Notes: generated from the sequence alone by a model not told the origin. 10,522 nt of DNA from Flavobacterium sp. (GCA_023253295.1 JALRGZ010000090.1:1-10522); one strand, 5' to 3'; shown: positions 1-6,608, numbered from the stretch's first letter. Numbers and translations: made by a program.

Positions 1-797
1 AACCATTTATAACTATTTCCTGCTACTGTAGTTAAAGTAGTATTGCCTTCGTTTGAACAAAAAGGATTTCCTAAGCTTGATGTGATTGTAGCATTATTAC
101 CGGAACTTGCCTCGCTTACCGTTACTCTGTTTGAGTAAGAATCAGAGGTGCAAGAACCGTAATTTGTTTCAACATAATAAGTTCCGGGTTGGGTTACGGT
201 TAAACTTTGTCCTGTTGCAATTGGTGTTAAACTTGGTTCTTTAAACCAGTTGAAAGTTAAACCAGAATATTTTAATGGCGAATCATTAGTTCCGGTTCCG
301 GAATTGTCAATGGTTAAGGTGTAGCTTCCGCCTGAGCAATAAGTTGCAGTTGATATAAAATTATTAATTGTAAATGGAGAATCCTGGGGTTTATAATAGG
401 CAGGAAAAGAATTTGAACCAGTGCTGGTCGCAACAGGTCCTGTGCTTTTTATTCTTAGTTTATAATTTTCACCTGCGGTATTTGTTGGTATTGAAAAAGT
501 TATTGTTCCTGGTGAAGTAGTAATTTGTCCAGGATTGGAAGTTGCAATAACTGTTGGGTTGGCTCCAAAAATACCGTCAGCACCTGAAAGTTCTACTATA
601 AATTGATTTGTTGGGCTTAATGCAGTTTCCGGCGTAAAATTAAAACTTACACTAAAATTATTGAAAGAGGAATTAGCACATGTTTTATCAAATTCGAAAT
701 ATGGTTTGTTGATAACTATCTGCGCGCAAACTCTGTTTACCGATGGTAACAGAAATAATATGAAACATAAAATTAAAATTGGGGTAGTTTTGTTCAT
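1..797 (-). CDS. Large exported Ig-like gliding/T9SS-type protein, N-terminal part
   Basis: This minus-strand gene starts at the ATG at 797-795 and runs open off the left edge, giving 265 complete codons. It begins with a classic signal peptide (MNKTTPILILCFILFLLPS, cleavage probably after VCAQ near residue 26). The mature part is rich in Ser, Thr, Gly, Asn and Pro and has the short beta-strand pattern of Ig-like or PKD-like repeats, for example YKLRIKSTGP and GTYYVETNYGSCTSDSYSNR, followed by a second similar unit ending in SYKW. This style is typical of large flavobacterial surface proteins, which often end in a type B T9SS sorting domain; that end lies outside the window, so secretion by T9SS is inferred. 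The start lies 69 bp downstream of the beta-helix gene on the same strand with no clear promoter box between, so co-transcription is likely. Adhesion or gliding roles are possible but not shown. Confidence 0.8.
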   Translation of the reverse strand, partial: MNKTTPILILCFILFLLPSVNRVCAQIVINKPYFEFDKTCANSSFNNFSVSFNFTPETALSPTNQFIVELSGADGIFGANPTVIATSNPGQITTSPGTITFSIPTNTAGENYKLRIKSTGPVATSTGSNSFPAYYKPQDSPFTINNFISTATYCSGGSYTLTIDNSGTGTNDSPLKYSGLTFNWFKEPSLTPIATGQSLTVTQPGTYYVETNYGSCTSDSYSNRVTVSEASSGNNATITSSLGNPFCSNEGNTTLTTVAGNSYKW

Positions 798-811
798 ATT
801 CTTTGCAGTTT

Positions 812-830
812 TAGTTATTCCACTTAACTA
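812..830 (-). promoter_or_regulatory. Leader inverted repeat upstream of the Ig-like protein gene
   Basis: A perfect 6-bp inverted repeat (TAGTTA and TAACTA, 7-nt loop) lies 15-33 nt upstream of the start codon at 797. It would form a small hairpin in the message just before the start, or could be a protein-binding site. The stem is AT-rich, so chance is a real alternative. Confidence 0.2.
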
Positions 831-866
831 CTTTAAGACCTATAGTTTTTTCGTAATGTTCTAAAA

Positions 867-2156
867 TTAATCATCGTTTGAAGCTGTGATATTTCCAATA
901 CGTAATCTATAGTCAGGTAATTTATCATTGGCAAAGTCGATAAAAGTTTCTGCGTTTTTACTTTTAGAATATACATTAGCAAAAGCACTATTGCCATACC
1001 AGTTTTCTAAATCCTCATTGTTAGTGTTGTATTCTGTAAAAATGTTTCCTTTACAAGAGTTAAAGTACATTGCTTCAAATCGGATTTTTTGTAGGTTTTC
1101 CTGGTTGATTTCAATTTTATCGCTCAATAATACAGCTGGATTAAATCCAGAGATTACCGTTTTATCAAAATTAATCGAAGCATTTTCGTTGATATAAATA
1201 GCTTCTTTAATTAGACCAGATTGGATGTCGTATTCAATATTGTTGCTGCTATTTATTAGGGTTAAATTAGAAGCTGTAACATAGGTTTGTTTTTTAGAAA
1301 AATCTACTTCTTCTTTTTTGTCGTAAGATGAAACATTAACACATCTAGCACCTAAGCTACTGGTTAAATATGAAGATCGAATAGCCAATGAATTGCTTAT
1401 CTGGCATTGTGCTCCGTAATTAAATTTATAATCATCTCTGTTGCATTTGTAAGAGACCATTTTTTTTAATTTAACATCACCTCCAAATATTTCAAAAGAA
1501 TCTCCCGCAGCATAGCTAACCATTATGTTTTCCAGAACTGTTTTGTTACCTACACCAGCCAACAATAGTCCATTGAAATTATCGTCACTAGCTGTTTTTT
1601 TTCCTGCAAATTCAATTCGTACAAATCTTAAAATACCGGAATTACTTTCTGTGTTGTTACCGCCGTAATTGGTTAAAGAAGTATCTAACCCTAGATTTAT
1701 AGAAGAAGAGTTTCCAAATTTATTAATAGGTGCTTCTCCTAAAATGATTAATCCTCCCCAGTCTCCAGCTTTTTTAATGCTTTTATTAGAGGTAAATACT
1801 ATAGGATCTGTTTCTAGACCATCTGCGATTATACTAGCTCCTTTGGTAATTACTAATGAAGCATTCGACTGAGAATCTCCAATAATGGTAGTTCCAGGTT
1901 CTATAGTTAGTATTGCATTATTAGTTACATATACATTTCCTTGAAGGATGTATTTGTTTTTTTTCAGTAATTTAGTGTTAACTGAAATATTGCCAGATAA
2001 AATCTGGTTTGCTTCGCCATAATCTACTTTATTTGGCCTGAATTCTGTCCAGTTATTTAACCAATTACTTGAACCAGTTATTCCTTTTTCTTGTTGAGCA
2101 TTAGCCCCTACAAATATCAAAAGAAATATGCTTACAATTTGGGATACACTTTTCAT
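867..2156 (-). CDS. Exported right-handed beta-helix-type protein
   Basis: The product is 429 aa. Residues 1-21 form a signal peptide (cleavage near GANA-Q). The rest has the repeating short-strand pattern of a parallel beta-helix. Motifs I recognise from a common Bacteroidota exported family of unknown function are NVYVTNNAILTIEPGTTI (about 74-91), a GDWGG box (131-135), LRFVRIEFAG (177-186), a GVGNKTVLENIMVSYAAGD stretch (201-219), then FEIFGG (221-226). Relatives, from memory, usually carry an acidic DDDFD-type box after this; here the matching place reads RDDYKFNYG (240-248), so the protein is a divergent member. No clear T9SS C-terminal domain is visible: the end is RLRIGNITASNDD. It sits between two other exported-protein genes on the same strand (97 bp and 69 bp gaps), suggesting one transcript. 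A surface or periplasmic binding role is conceivable; no enzyme activity can be claimed. Confidence 0.8.
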   Translation of the reverse strand: MKSVSQIVSIFLLIFVGANAQQEKGITGSSNWLNNWTEFRPNKVDYGEANQILSGNISVNTKLLKKNKYILQGNVYVTNNAILTIEPGTTIIGDSQSNASLVITKGASIIADGLETDPIVFTSNKSIKKAGDWGGLIILGEAPINKFGNSSSINLGLDTSLTNYGGNNTESNSGILRFVRIEFAGKKTASDDNFNGLLLAGVGNKTVLENIMVSYAAGDSFEIFGGDVKLKKMVSYKCNRDDYKFNYGAQCQISNSLAIRSSYLTSSLGARCVNVSSYDKKEEVDFSKKQTYVTASNLTLINSSNNIEYDIQSGLIKEAIYINENASINFDKTVISGFNPAVLLSDKIEINQENLQKIRFEAMYFNSCKGNIFTEYNTNNEDLENWYGNSAFANVYSKSKNAETFIDFANDKLPDYRLRIGNITASNDD

Positions 2157-2198
2157 GAGGTTTAAGTTTAAATGATTGAATTAAATTCTTTGTATTAA

Positions 2199-2228
2199 TA
2201 AAGGCTTATAGTATTATTTTAAAGGCTT
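2199..2228. repeat. Pair of short direct repeats TAAAGGCTT
   Basis: The 9-mer TAAAGGCTT occurs at 2199-2207 and again at 2220-2228, exactly 21 bp apart (two DNA turns), in the gap between the two upstream minus-strand genes. The spacing fits a dimeric regulator site, but nine AT-rich bases can recur by chance. Confidence 0.25.
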
Positions 2229-2253
2229 TTTAGAGTTTGTAATTATTTAGGAA

Positions 2254-2697
2254 TTACATTTCGTTAAATTCATGTAAGGCTTTTAGAGTGTTTTCATAGA
2301 ATAGAATGGCTGCTATTAGATTTTTGGTATCTGAATAAGGCGTCATTTTTCTTTGAAATGCAACCGTAGTTTCTAAAAATTCATTAGTAATTTTATCTTG
2401 TTCAGATAAAGTTTTTCTATTATCATTATCGTTAGGTATTCCCAGGTCATCTAAGGTAACACCTGGTTTTGTTGCTAAAGCGATATAAGGTAAAGTTTTT
2501 ACAAGTACATTAATTCTTTCTATATATAAATCTAATAATTCTCCTTTTTTAAAACTTTGTAGTTCTTTTAAGTCATGATATTTTTTTATTGTTGCTGTAG
2601 TGCTAATGATACTTTGTGTGTTTTTTTTGTCTTGAGCAGAAACAAAATTGATTGAAATCAAAAAAAACAGACCGAAAAAAATAGTTTTAGTTTTCAT
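2254..2697 (-). CDS. Small exported helical protein, function unknown
   Basis: The product is 147 aa with a signal peptide (MKTKTIFFGLFFLISINFVSA, cleavage about residue 21 before QDKK). The mature part looks all-helical: a Lys-rich start, then KKGELLDLYIERINVLVKTL (about 50-69), a conserved-looking loop KPGVTLDDLGIPNDND, and a C-terminal helical stretch ending in LHEFNEM. It has no Cys in the mature part, so it is not a lipoprotein, and no membrane segment besides the signal. I recall similar unnamed proteins in Flavobacterium but no function. It is the first gene of the minus-strand run with the beta-helix and Ig-like genes, so it probably acts in the periplasm or with those surface proteins. 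A promoter-like box lies about 30 bp upstream of its start. Confidence 0.75.
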   Translation of the reverse strand: MKTKTIFFGLFFLISINFVSAQDKKNTQSIISTTATIKKYHDLKELQSFKKGELLDLYIERINVLVKTLPYIALATKPGVTLDDLGIPNDNDNRKTLSEQDKITNEFLETTVAFQRKMTPYSDTKNLIAAILFYENTLKALHEFNEM

Positions 2698-2727
2698 AAA
2701 ATAGGGTTATAATTAATAATGCACAAA

Positions 2728-2735
2728 CAAAAATA
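2728..2735 (-). promoter_or_regulatory. Promoter -7 box for the minus-strand exported-protein genes
   Basis: On the minus strand this reads TATTTTTG, a full match to the Bacteroidota -7 consensus TAnnTTTG, about 30 bp before the start codon at 2697. No clean TTTG -33 element is present at 17-21 bp upstream (the region reads TGCGG), so the promoter may be weak or activator-dependent. Confidence 0.4.
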
Positions 2736-2879
2736 TACAATTAAGAATTTAAAACCGCATTTTTAGTTATAAAAAGATTACAAAATGCAAAAAAAAGTGT
2801 ATTTTGTCGGATAAATTTGTCTTTTCAACGATATTTTATGCTTCAAACAGCTGTCGATGTCTCTTAAAACCGATCAGCT

Positions 2880-2900
2880 TGTTAATAACTTTGTGGATAA
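2880..2900. promoter_or_regulatory. DnaA box with degenerate tandem partner
   Basis: TGTGGATAA at 2892-2900 is the exact reverse complement of the DnaA box TTATCCACA. TGTTAATAA at 2880-2888 lies 12 bp earlier in the same orientation and differs from the TTATnCACA form at one fixed position. An AT-rich stretch follows. It could be an origin-associated site, a DnaA-titration site, or control of holB by DnaA; a single perfect 9-mer can also be chance. Confidence 0.4.
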
Positions 2901-3176
2901 TAAAAGTTGAGTGATGGGGAAATTAATTTTATAGTAATATTTTACTTTCTTTTTTAAAGTCAAAATAAGCTTAAAAATGTAAATTACTGGATTTAGTTAC
3001 TGCTTTTGTCTGGTTTTTGGTTAAGAAAATGTTGTTTTTTATTTTGAAACAATTGTCGAATTGTATGTGAATGGTTTTTTATAAAGGAGTTTTAAGGGTT
3101 TTACCGTTGTGGTTCAAAACCATTTTGAGAGATGAAACTTTACTATTCTAAAATTTTAGTCTTATCCATTTTCTAC

Positions 3177-3184
3177 TATCTTTG
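3177..3184 (+). promoter_or_regulatory. holB promoter -7 box, leaderless type
   Basis: TATCTTTG is a full TAnnTTTG match, followed by CTTC and then the ATG at 3189. Transcription would begin at or next to the start codon. A TTTTAG sequence at 3154-3159 lies at the right distance for a partial -33 element. The box argues that the upstream ATG at 3132 is not used. Confidence 0.5.
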
Positions 3185-3188
3185 CTTC

Positions 3189-4337
3189 ATGCAATTTTCG
3201 GAAATTTTAGGTCAGGAACATATCAAAAATCATCTTACTAGAACTGCTGATTTAGGGAGAATACCGCATGCACAGTTGTTTGTTGGTCCTGAAGGAAGCG
3301 GAACTTTGGCAATGGCTATTGCCTATTCTCAATATATTTTGTGTAATAATACAAATGGTGAGAATGAAGGTGAAAATCAGGCTTGTAATCTTAAGTTTCA
3401 AAAAGTTTCTCATCCCGATTTGCATTTTGCTTACCCAACAGTTACTACTGATGAAGTAAAAAAGAATCCGAAGAGTATCGATTTTATTGCCGACTGGAGA
3501 GCGTTTGTAATGCAAAATCCTTACGGAGGACTTTTTGATTGGTATGCCGTTTTGGGTGTGCAAAATAAACAAGGAGAAATTCGTGTAGATGATGCTCAGG
3601 AAATTCTAAAGTCGTTATCCTTAAAAGCATACGAAGGTGGTTATAAAATCATGATTGTTTGGATGGCCGAAAAGATGAATGTTGCTGCTTCTAATAAATT
3701 ATTGAAACTACTCGAAGAACCACCAGAGAAAACCATATTTATTCTGATAGCTGAAAACGAAGAAGATATTATTCAAACGATTCGTTCACGTTGTCAAATT
3801 TTACATTTCAATGGTTTAAGCGAATCGGTTATTTCCGATGCTTTGGTTGCTCGCGAAGGAATTGATGATAAATTAGCTGCTAAACTGGCCCATCAGGCAC
3901 AGGGGAATTTTAATGCGGCTTTACATTTGTTACGTGACAAAGATGAAGAGCATCCCTTTGAACAATGGTTTGTAACTTGGGTTCGTGCGGCATTTAAGGC
4001 TAAGAAAGATGCGGCTGCCATTCAGGATTTGATTCTTTGGAGCGAAAAAATTGCTGCTTTAGGCAGGGAGGCGCAGAAAAAATTTCTTCAGTTTTGTATG
4101 GAAATGTTTCGTCAGGCTTTGTTGCTTAATTATGAAGCGCCAAGTTTGGTCTATTTTGAACCTAAAGTGGATAAATTCAAATTAGAAAATTTTGCTCCTT
4201 TTGTTAATGGAAATAATATTCAGGATATTTTTAAAGAACTTTCGGATGCAATGTATCATATTGAACGCAATGGAAATGCCAAATTAATCTTGACCGATTT
4301 ATCAATTAAATTAACACGTTTAATCCATAAAAAATAA
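3189..4337 (+). CDS. holB: DNA polymerase III clamp loader, delta prime subunit
   Basis: This 382-aa protein is the delta prime subunit of the clamp loader, which helps open the sliding clamp and load it on DNA. The AAA+ N-terminal domain starts with MQFSEILGQEHIKNHL, the usual family start. I therefore chose the ATG at 3189 over the in-frame ATG at 3132, whose extra 19 residues are unlike the family and contain the promoter box. The P-loop-like GPEGSGT (33-39) has Thr where Lys binds nucleotide, as expected of a delta prime that does not hydrolyse ATP. Only two Cys (52 and 66) stand where the zinc-binding Cys cluster lies in E. coli delta prime. LEEPP (175-179) and the SRC arginine-finger motif (200-202) are intact. 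The gene is followed after 5 bp by the DoxX-like gene, so it heads an operon. Regulation is probably by the leaderless-type promoter. Confidence 0.93.
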   Translation: MQFSEILGQEHIKNHLTRTADLGRIPHAQLFVGPEGSGTLAMAIAYSQYILCNNTNGENEGENQACNLKFQKVSHPDLHFAYPTVTTDEVKKNPKSIDFIADWRAFVMQNPYGGLFDWYAVLGVQNKQGEIRVDDAQEILKSLSLKAYEGGYKIMIVWMAEKMNVAASNKLLKLLEEPPEKTIFILIAENEEDIIQTIRSRCQILHFNGLSESVISDALVAREGIDDKLAAKLAHQAQGNFNAALHLLRDKDEEHPFEQWFVTWVRAAFKAKKDAAAIQDLILWSEKIAALGREAQKKFLQFCMEMFRQALLLNYEAPSLVYFEPKVDKFKLENFAPFVNGNNIQDIFKELSDAMYHIERNGNAKLILTDLSIKLTRLIHKK

Positions 4338-4342
4338 TTTGT

Positions 4343-4726
4343 ATGAACAATCCGGCTTCTTTTTTGCTTTTGGTGTTTTTCGGGATTACCTATTTGCAAT
4401 CTAGTTATGAAAAACTTTTTTATTGGGAAGATAATCTTGCTTGGTTAAAAGAACATTTTGCAAAAACAATATTAAAAAATCATGTAAAATTGGCTTTAAT
4501 TAATCTTGTGATAATGGAATTGATCTCTACAATTTTATGTTTTGTGGGTTGTATTGAATTATACGTGAATAACGGAAGATTGTTTGGGTTTTATGGTGCC
4601 GTATTTTCATCAATTACTTTATTAATGATGCTTTTTGGTCAACGATTGGCTAAAGATTATGATGGGGCAAGAACCATTGTTATCTATTTCATACCAGCTG
4701 TTATGGCGGTATATTGGTTAAACTAA
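4343..4726 (+). CDS. DoxX-like small integral membrane protein
   Basis: The product is 127 aa with four likely membrane helices (about residues 4-20, 49-72, 81-100 and 111-126) and an inter-helix loop rich in charged and aromatic residues (YEKLFYWEDNLAWLKEHF, about 22-39). The early SYEKL after the first helix and the four-helix layout resemble DoxX/DoxD-type proteins, some of which are linked to quinone or thiosulfate oxidoreduction; no specific activity can be read here. The start is 5 bp after the holB stop, and the thioesterase gene follows after 18 bp, so the three are probably one transcript. The family assignment rests on pattern, not alignment; an unrelated small four-helix protein is possible. 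Confidence 0.65.
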   Translation: MNNPASFLLLVFFGITYLQSSYEKLFYWEDNLAWLKEHFAKTILKNHVKLALINLVIMELISTILCFVGCIELYVNNGRLFGFYGAVFSSITLLMMLFGQRLAKDYDGARTIVIYFIPAVMAVYWLN

Positions 4727-4744
4727 ATTTTTAATATTACAAAT

Positions 4745-5260
4745 ATGTCTTTAACTCCTAAACATCCATCGGATTCTTTAACGGTATTAACCGATTTGGT
4801 TTTGCCTAGTGAAACCAATCATATTCATAATTTATTTGGAGGTGAATTATTAGCTCGAATGGATAGGGCTGCTAGTATTGCGGGTCAAAGACATTCCAGA
4901 TGTATTACGGTAACGGCTTCTGTGAATCATGTGGCTTTTACTAAGCCTATTTCATTAGGAAGTGTGGTAACTATTGAGGCTAAGGTTTCCAGAGCTTTCA
5001 AAAGTTCTATGGAAGTGTATATCGACGTTTGGGTTGAAGACAGAGAATCAGGTGATAAAACAAAAGCAAATGAAGCGATTTATACTTTTGTTGCTGTAGA
5101 TGAAAAAGGAAAACCTGTTGAAGTAGCTCCAATTATTCCTGAAACCGATTTAGAAAAACAACGTTACGATGCTGCTTTAAGACGTAAACAATTGAGTTTG
5201 GTTTTAGCTGGAAAAATGAAACCGGAAGAAGCTACTGAATTAAAAGCTTTGTTTGTCTAA
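4745..5260 (+). CDS. Acyl-CoA thioesterase, hotdog fold
   Basis: The product is 171 aa and a single-domain hotdog thioesterase of the YciA/ACOT type, which hydrolyses acyl-CoA to free acid and CoA in the cytoplasm. The N-terminal signature NHIHNLFGGELLARMDRAAS has the family Asn (25), the FGG turn (31-33) and the MD pair with the usual catalytic Asp (40), followed by AGQRH. The next block, TASVNHVAFTKPISLGSVV (57-75), forms the central strand region of the fold. The charged C-terminal tail (KQRYDAALRRKQ) is common in bacterial members. Substrate length cannot be read from sequence. It closes the holB-DoxX-thioesterase run; the terminator hairpin overlaps its stop codon. Confidence 0.9.
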   Translation: MSLTPKHPSDSLTVLTDLVLPSETNHIHNLFGGELLARMDRAASIAGQRHSRCITVTASVNHVAFTKPISLGSVVTIEAKVSRAFKSSMEVYIDVWVEDRESGDKTKANEAIYTFVAVDEKGKPVEVAPIIPETDLEKQRYDAALRRKQLSLVLAGKMKPEEATELKALFV

Positions 5261-5273
5261 GCTTTGTTTTTTT
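5243..5273 (+). terminator. Rho-independent terminator straddling the thioesterase stop
   Basis: The arms AAAGCTT (5243-5249) and AAGCTTT (5259-5265) enclose a 9-nt loop and are followed by G and seven T (5267-5273). The stop codon (5258-5260) lies partly in the stem. The stem has only two GC pairs, so termination may be partial. A second AT-only inverted repeat follows at 5280-5302. Confidence 0.45.
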
Positions 5274-5357
5274 GCTTTGAAATTTTTTTAAACGAAAAAT
5301 TTAAATCAAAAAAAGAAGTATTTTTACGAACGAGGAAAAAATAAATATTGAAAAATC

Positions 5358-5375
5358 AACCAAAATGGTTTGGTT
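5358..5375. promoter_or_regulatory. Palindrome overlapping the recA promoter
   Basis: AACCAAA (5358-5364) and TTTGGTT (5369-5375) form a perfect 7-bp inverted repeat around ATGG. It touches the candidate -33 element, where a bound repressor would block transcription. It does not match the E. coli or Bacillus LexA sites, so the factor is unknown. Confidence 0.35.
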
Positions 5376-5404
5376 TTGAATTAGTTGAAAAAAAAATAAT
5401 TTAA
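5374..5404 (+). promoter_or_regulatory. Candidate recA promoter
   Basis: TTTTG at 5374-5378 (-33) and TAATTTAA at 5397-5404 (partial -7) are separated by 18 bp, within the Bacteroidota range. Transcription would start about 15-20 nt before the recA ATG. The -7 lacks the final TG of the consensus. An alternative partial box, TATTTTTA, lies at 5319-5326. Confidence 0.3.
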
Positions 5405-5426
5405 CGATAGAAAAGCGAAATAGAAG

Positions 5427-6434
5427 ATGAGTACAGAGAAAGAAGCCAAGTTAAAAGCACTACAGCTTACCCTTGATAAATTAGATAAAACTTACGGAAA
5501 AGGGACCGTGATGAAAATGGGGGATAAGGCTATTGAAGAAGTCGAAACAATTTCTTCAGGTTCTTTAGGAGTAGATTTAGCTCTTGGAGTAGGTGGTTAT
5601 CCTAAAGGTAGAATTATTGAAATCTACGGGCCTGAATCTTCAGGAAAAACAACTTTAACGCTTCATGCTATTGCCGAGGCACAAAAAGCGGGTGGAATTG
5701 CTGCTTTTATCGATGCGGAACATGCATTTGATAGAAATTATGCTGAAAAATTAGGTGTTGATATCGAAAACTTAATTATTTCTCAGCCCGATAATGGGGA
5801 GCAGGCTTTAGAGATTGCTGAAAATTTAATTCGTTCGGGAGCTATTGATATTGTAGTTGTCGATTCGGTTGCTGCATTGACTCCAAAAAGTGAGATTGAA
5901 GGTGAAATGGGAGATTCTAAAATGGGATTACATGCCCGTTTGATGTCACAAGCATTAAGAAAATTAACGGCTACTATTAGTAAAACGAATTGTACGGTTT
6001 TCTTCATTAACCAGTTGAGAGATAAAATTGGGGTTATGTTTGGAAGCCCTGAGACAACAACAGGAGGTAATGCTTTGAAATTTTATGCTTCTGTTCGTTT
6101 GGATATCCGTCGTTCTACACAAATTAAAGATGGTGATAATGTTTTAGGTAACCGTACTAAAGTGAAAATTGTTAAGAACAAAGTAGCACCTCCGTTTAAA
6201 GTAGCTGAGTTTGATATCATGTACGGAGAAGGAGTTTCTAAAACAGGTGAAATCCTGGATTTAGCAGTAGAATTCGAAATTGTAAAAAAATCAGGTTCTT
6301 GGTTTAGTTATGGCGAAACTAAGTTAGGACAAGGCCGTGATGCGGTAAAATCGTTAATTAAAGACAATCCTGAATTAGCAGACGAGCTAGAAGAAAAAAT
6401 CAAATCCAGAATTAAAGAATTAGCTGATAATTAA
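5427..6434 (+). CDS. recA: Recombinase RecA
   Basis: The product is 335 aa. It forms filaments on single-stranded DNA, drives ATP-dependent strand exchange and triggers self-cleavage of SOS-type repressors. The Walker A motif GPESSGKTT spans about 68-76, the catalytic Glu sits in IDAEHA (E98), and Walker B is IVVVD (142-146). Loop L1 (EIEGEMGDSKMG, about 156-167) and the FINQLRDKIGVMFGSPETTTGG segment that carries loop L2 (about 193-214) are intact. The C-terminal domain ends in an acidic and lysine-rich tail (ELADELEEKIKSRIKELADN), as is usual. The start is supported by the typical N-terminal helix KLKALQLTLDKLDKTYGKG. It has its own leader, separated from the upstream operon by a hairpin and from the downstream lipoprotein by a strong terminator, so it is probably a single-gene unit. 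Confidence 0.98.
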   Translation: MSTEKEAKLKALQLTLDKLDKTYGKGTVMKMGDKAIEEVETISSGSLGVDLALGVGGYPKGRIIEIYGPESSGKTTLTLHAIAEAQKAGGIAAFIDAEHAFDRNYAEKLGVDIENLIISQPDNGEQALEIAENLIRSGAIDIVVVDSVAALTPKSEIEGEMGDSKMGLHARLMSQALRKLTATISKTNCTVFFINQLRDKIGVMFGSPETTTGGNALKFYASVRLDIRRSTQIKDGDNVLGNRTKVKIVKNKVAPPFKVAEFDIMYGEGVSKTGEILDLAVEFEIVKKSGSWFSYGETKLGQGRDAVKSLIKDNPELADELEEKIKSRIKELADN

Positions 6435-6458
6435 TGAAATATGATTTTATAATTGTTG

Positions 6459-6489
6459 AAAATGCTCAGTAACCGCTGAGCATTTTTTT
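6459..6489 (+). terminator. recA terminator
   Basis: The arms AAATGCTCAG (6460-6469) and CTGAGCATTT (6476-6485) are perfect complements around the 6-nt loop TAACCG, followed by a run of T to 6489. This is the clearest rho-independent terminator in the window, 25 bp after the recA stop. Confidence 0.88.
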
Positions 6490-6608
6490 GTTTAGGTCAA
6501 TTCAAAAAATATTTTTAAAAAAAATAAGTTTTTTAAGCAACCTTTTTCATTTGAATCTCTCTAATTAAAAAGAAACAGGATTAATTTTAATTAATAAAAA
6601 TCAGAAAA

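Larger units (their letters stand above)
2698..3188. other. 490-bp divergent intergenic region
   Basis: No credible gene was seen on either strand between the two divergent starts. The region holds a minus-strand -7 box at 2728-2735, a DnaA-box pair at 2880-2900, an AT-rich stretch from about 2920 to 3000, small inverted repeats at 3049-3064 (ACAATT, loop GTCG) and 3114-3128 (TCAAAA, loop CCA), and the holB promoter at its right end. It is far longer than the other gaps in the window, which are mostly below 170 bp. Confidence 0.6.

Noticed and set aside
661..864. Plus-strand reading frame of 67 codons
   Set aside because: It lies antisense over the start and signal peptide of the Ig-like protein gene and its leader; the minus strand has clear coding character.
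928..1197. Plus-strand reading frame of 89 codons
   Set aside because: It is antisense to the beta-helix gene and has no recognisable domain.
1669..1872. Plus-strand reading frame of 67 codons
   Set aside because: It is antisense to the beta-helix gene, which is supported by its signal peptide and family motifs.
2812..2819. TAAATTTG as a promoter box upstream of holB
   Set aside because: The -7 match is full, but no -33 element is found and it lies about 370 bp before the start; the box at 3177 explains holB better.
3132..3188. N-terminal extension of holB from the ATG at 3132
   Set aside because: The 19 residues are hydrophobic and unlike the family start, and the promoter -7 box lies inside them.
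3252..3572. Minus-strand reading frame of 106 codons
   Set aside because: It is antisense to holB, whose AAA+ motifs are clear.
5280..5302. Second hairpin before recA (AAATTTTT and AAAAATTT)
   Set aside because: The stem is entirely A-T in a very AT-rich stretch, so chance pairing is likely; it is noted only beside the stronger hairpin at 5243.
5783..6007. Minus-strand reading frame of 74 codons with a lipoprotein-like start
   Set aside because: It is antisense to the conserved core of recA; the hydrophobic start is a by-product of the RecA codons.
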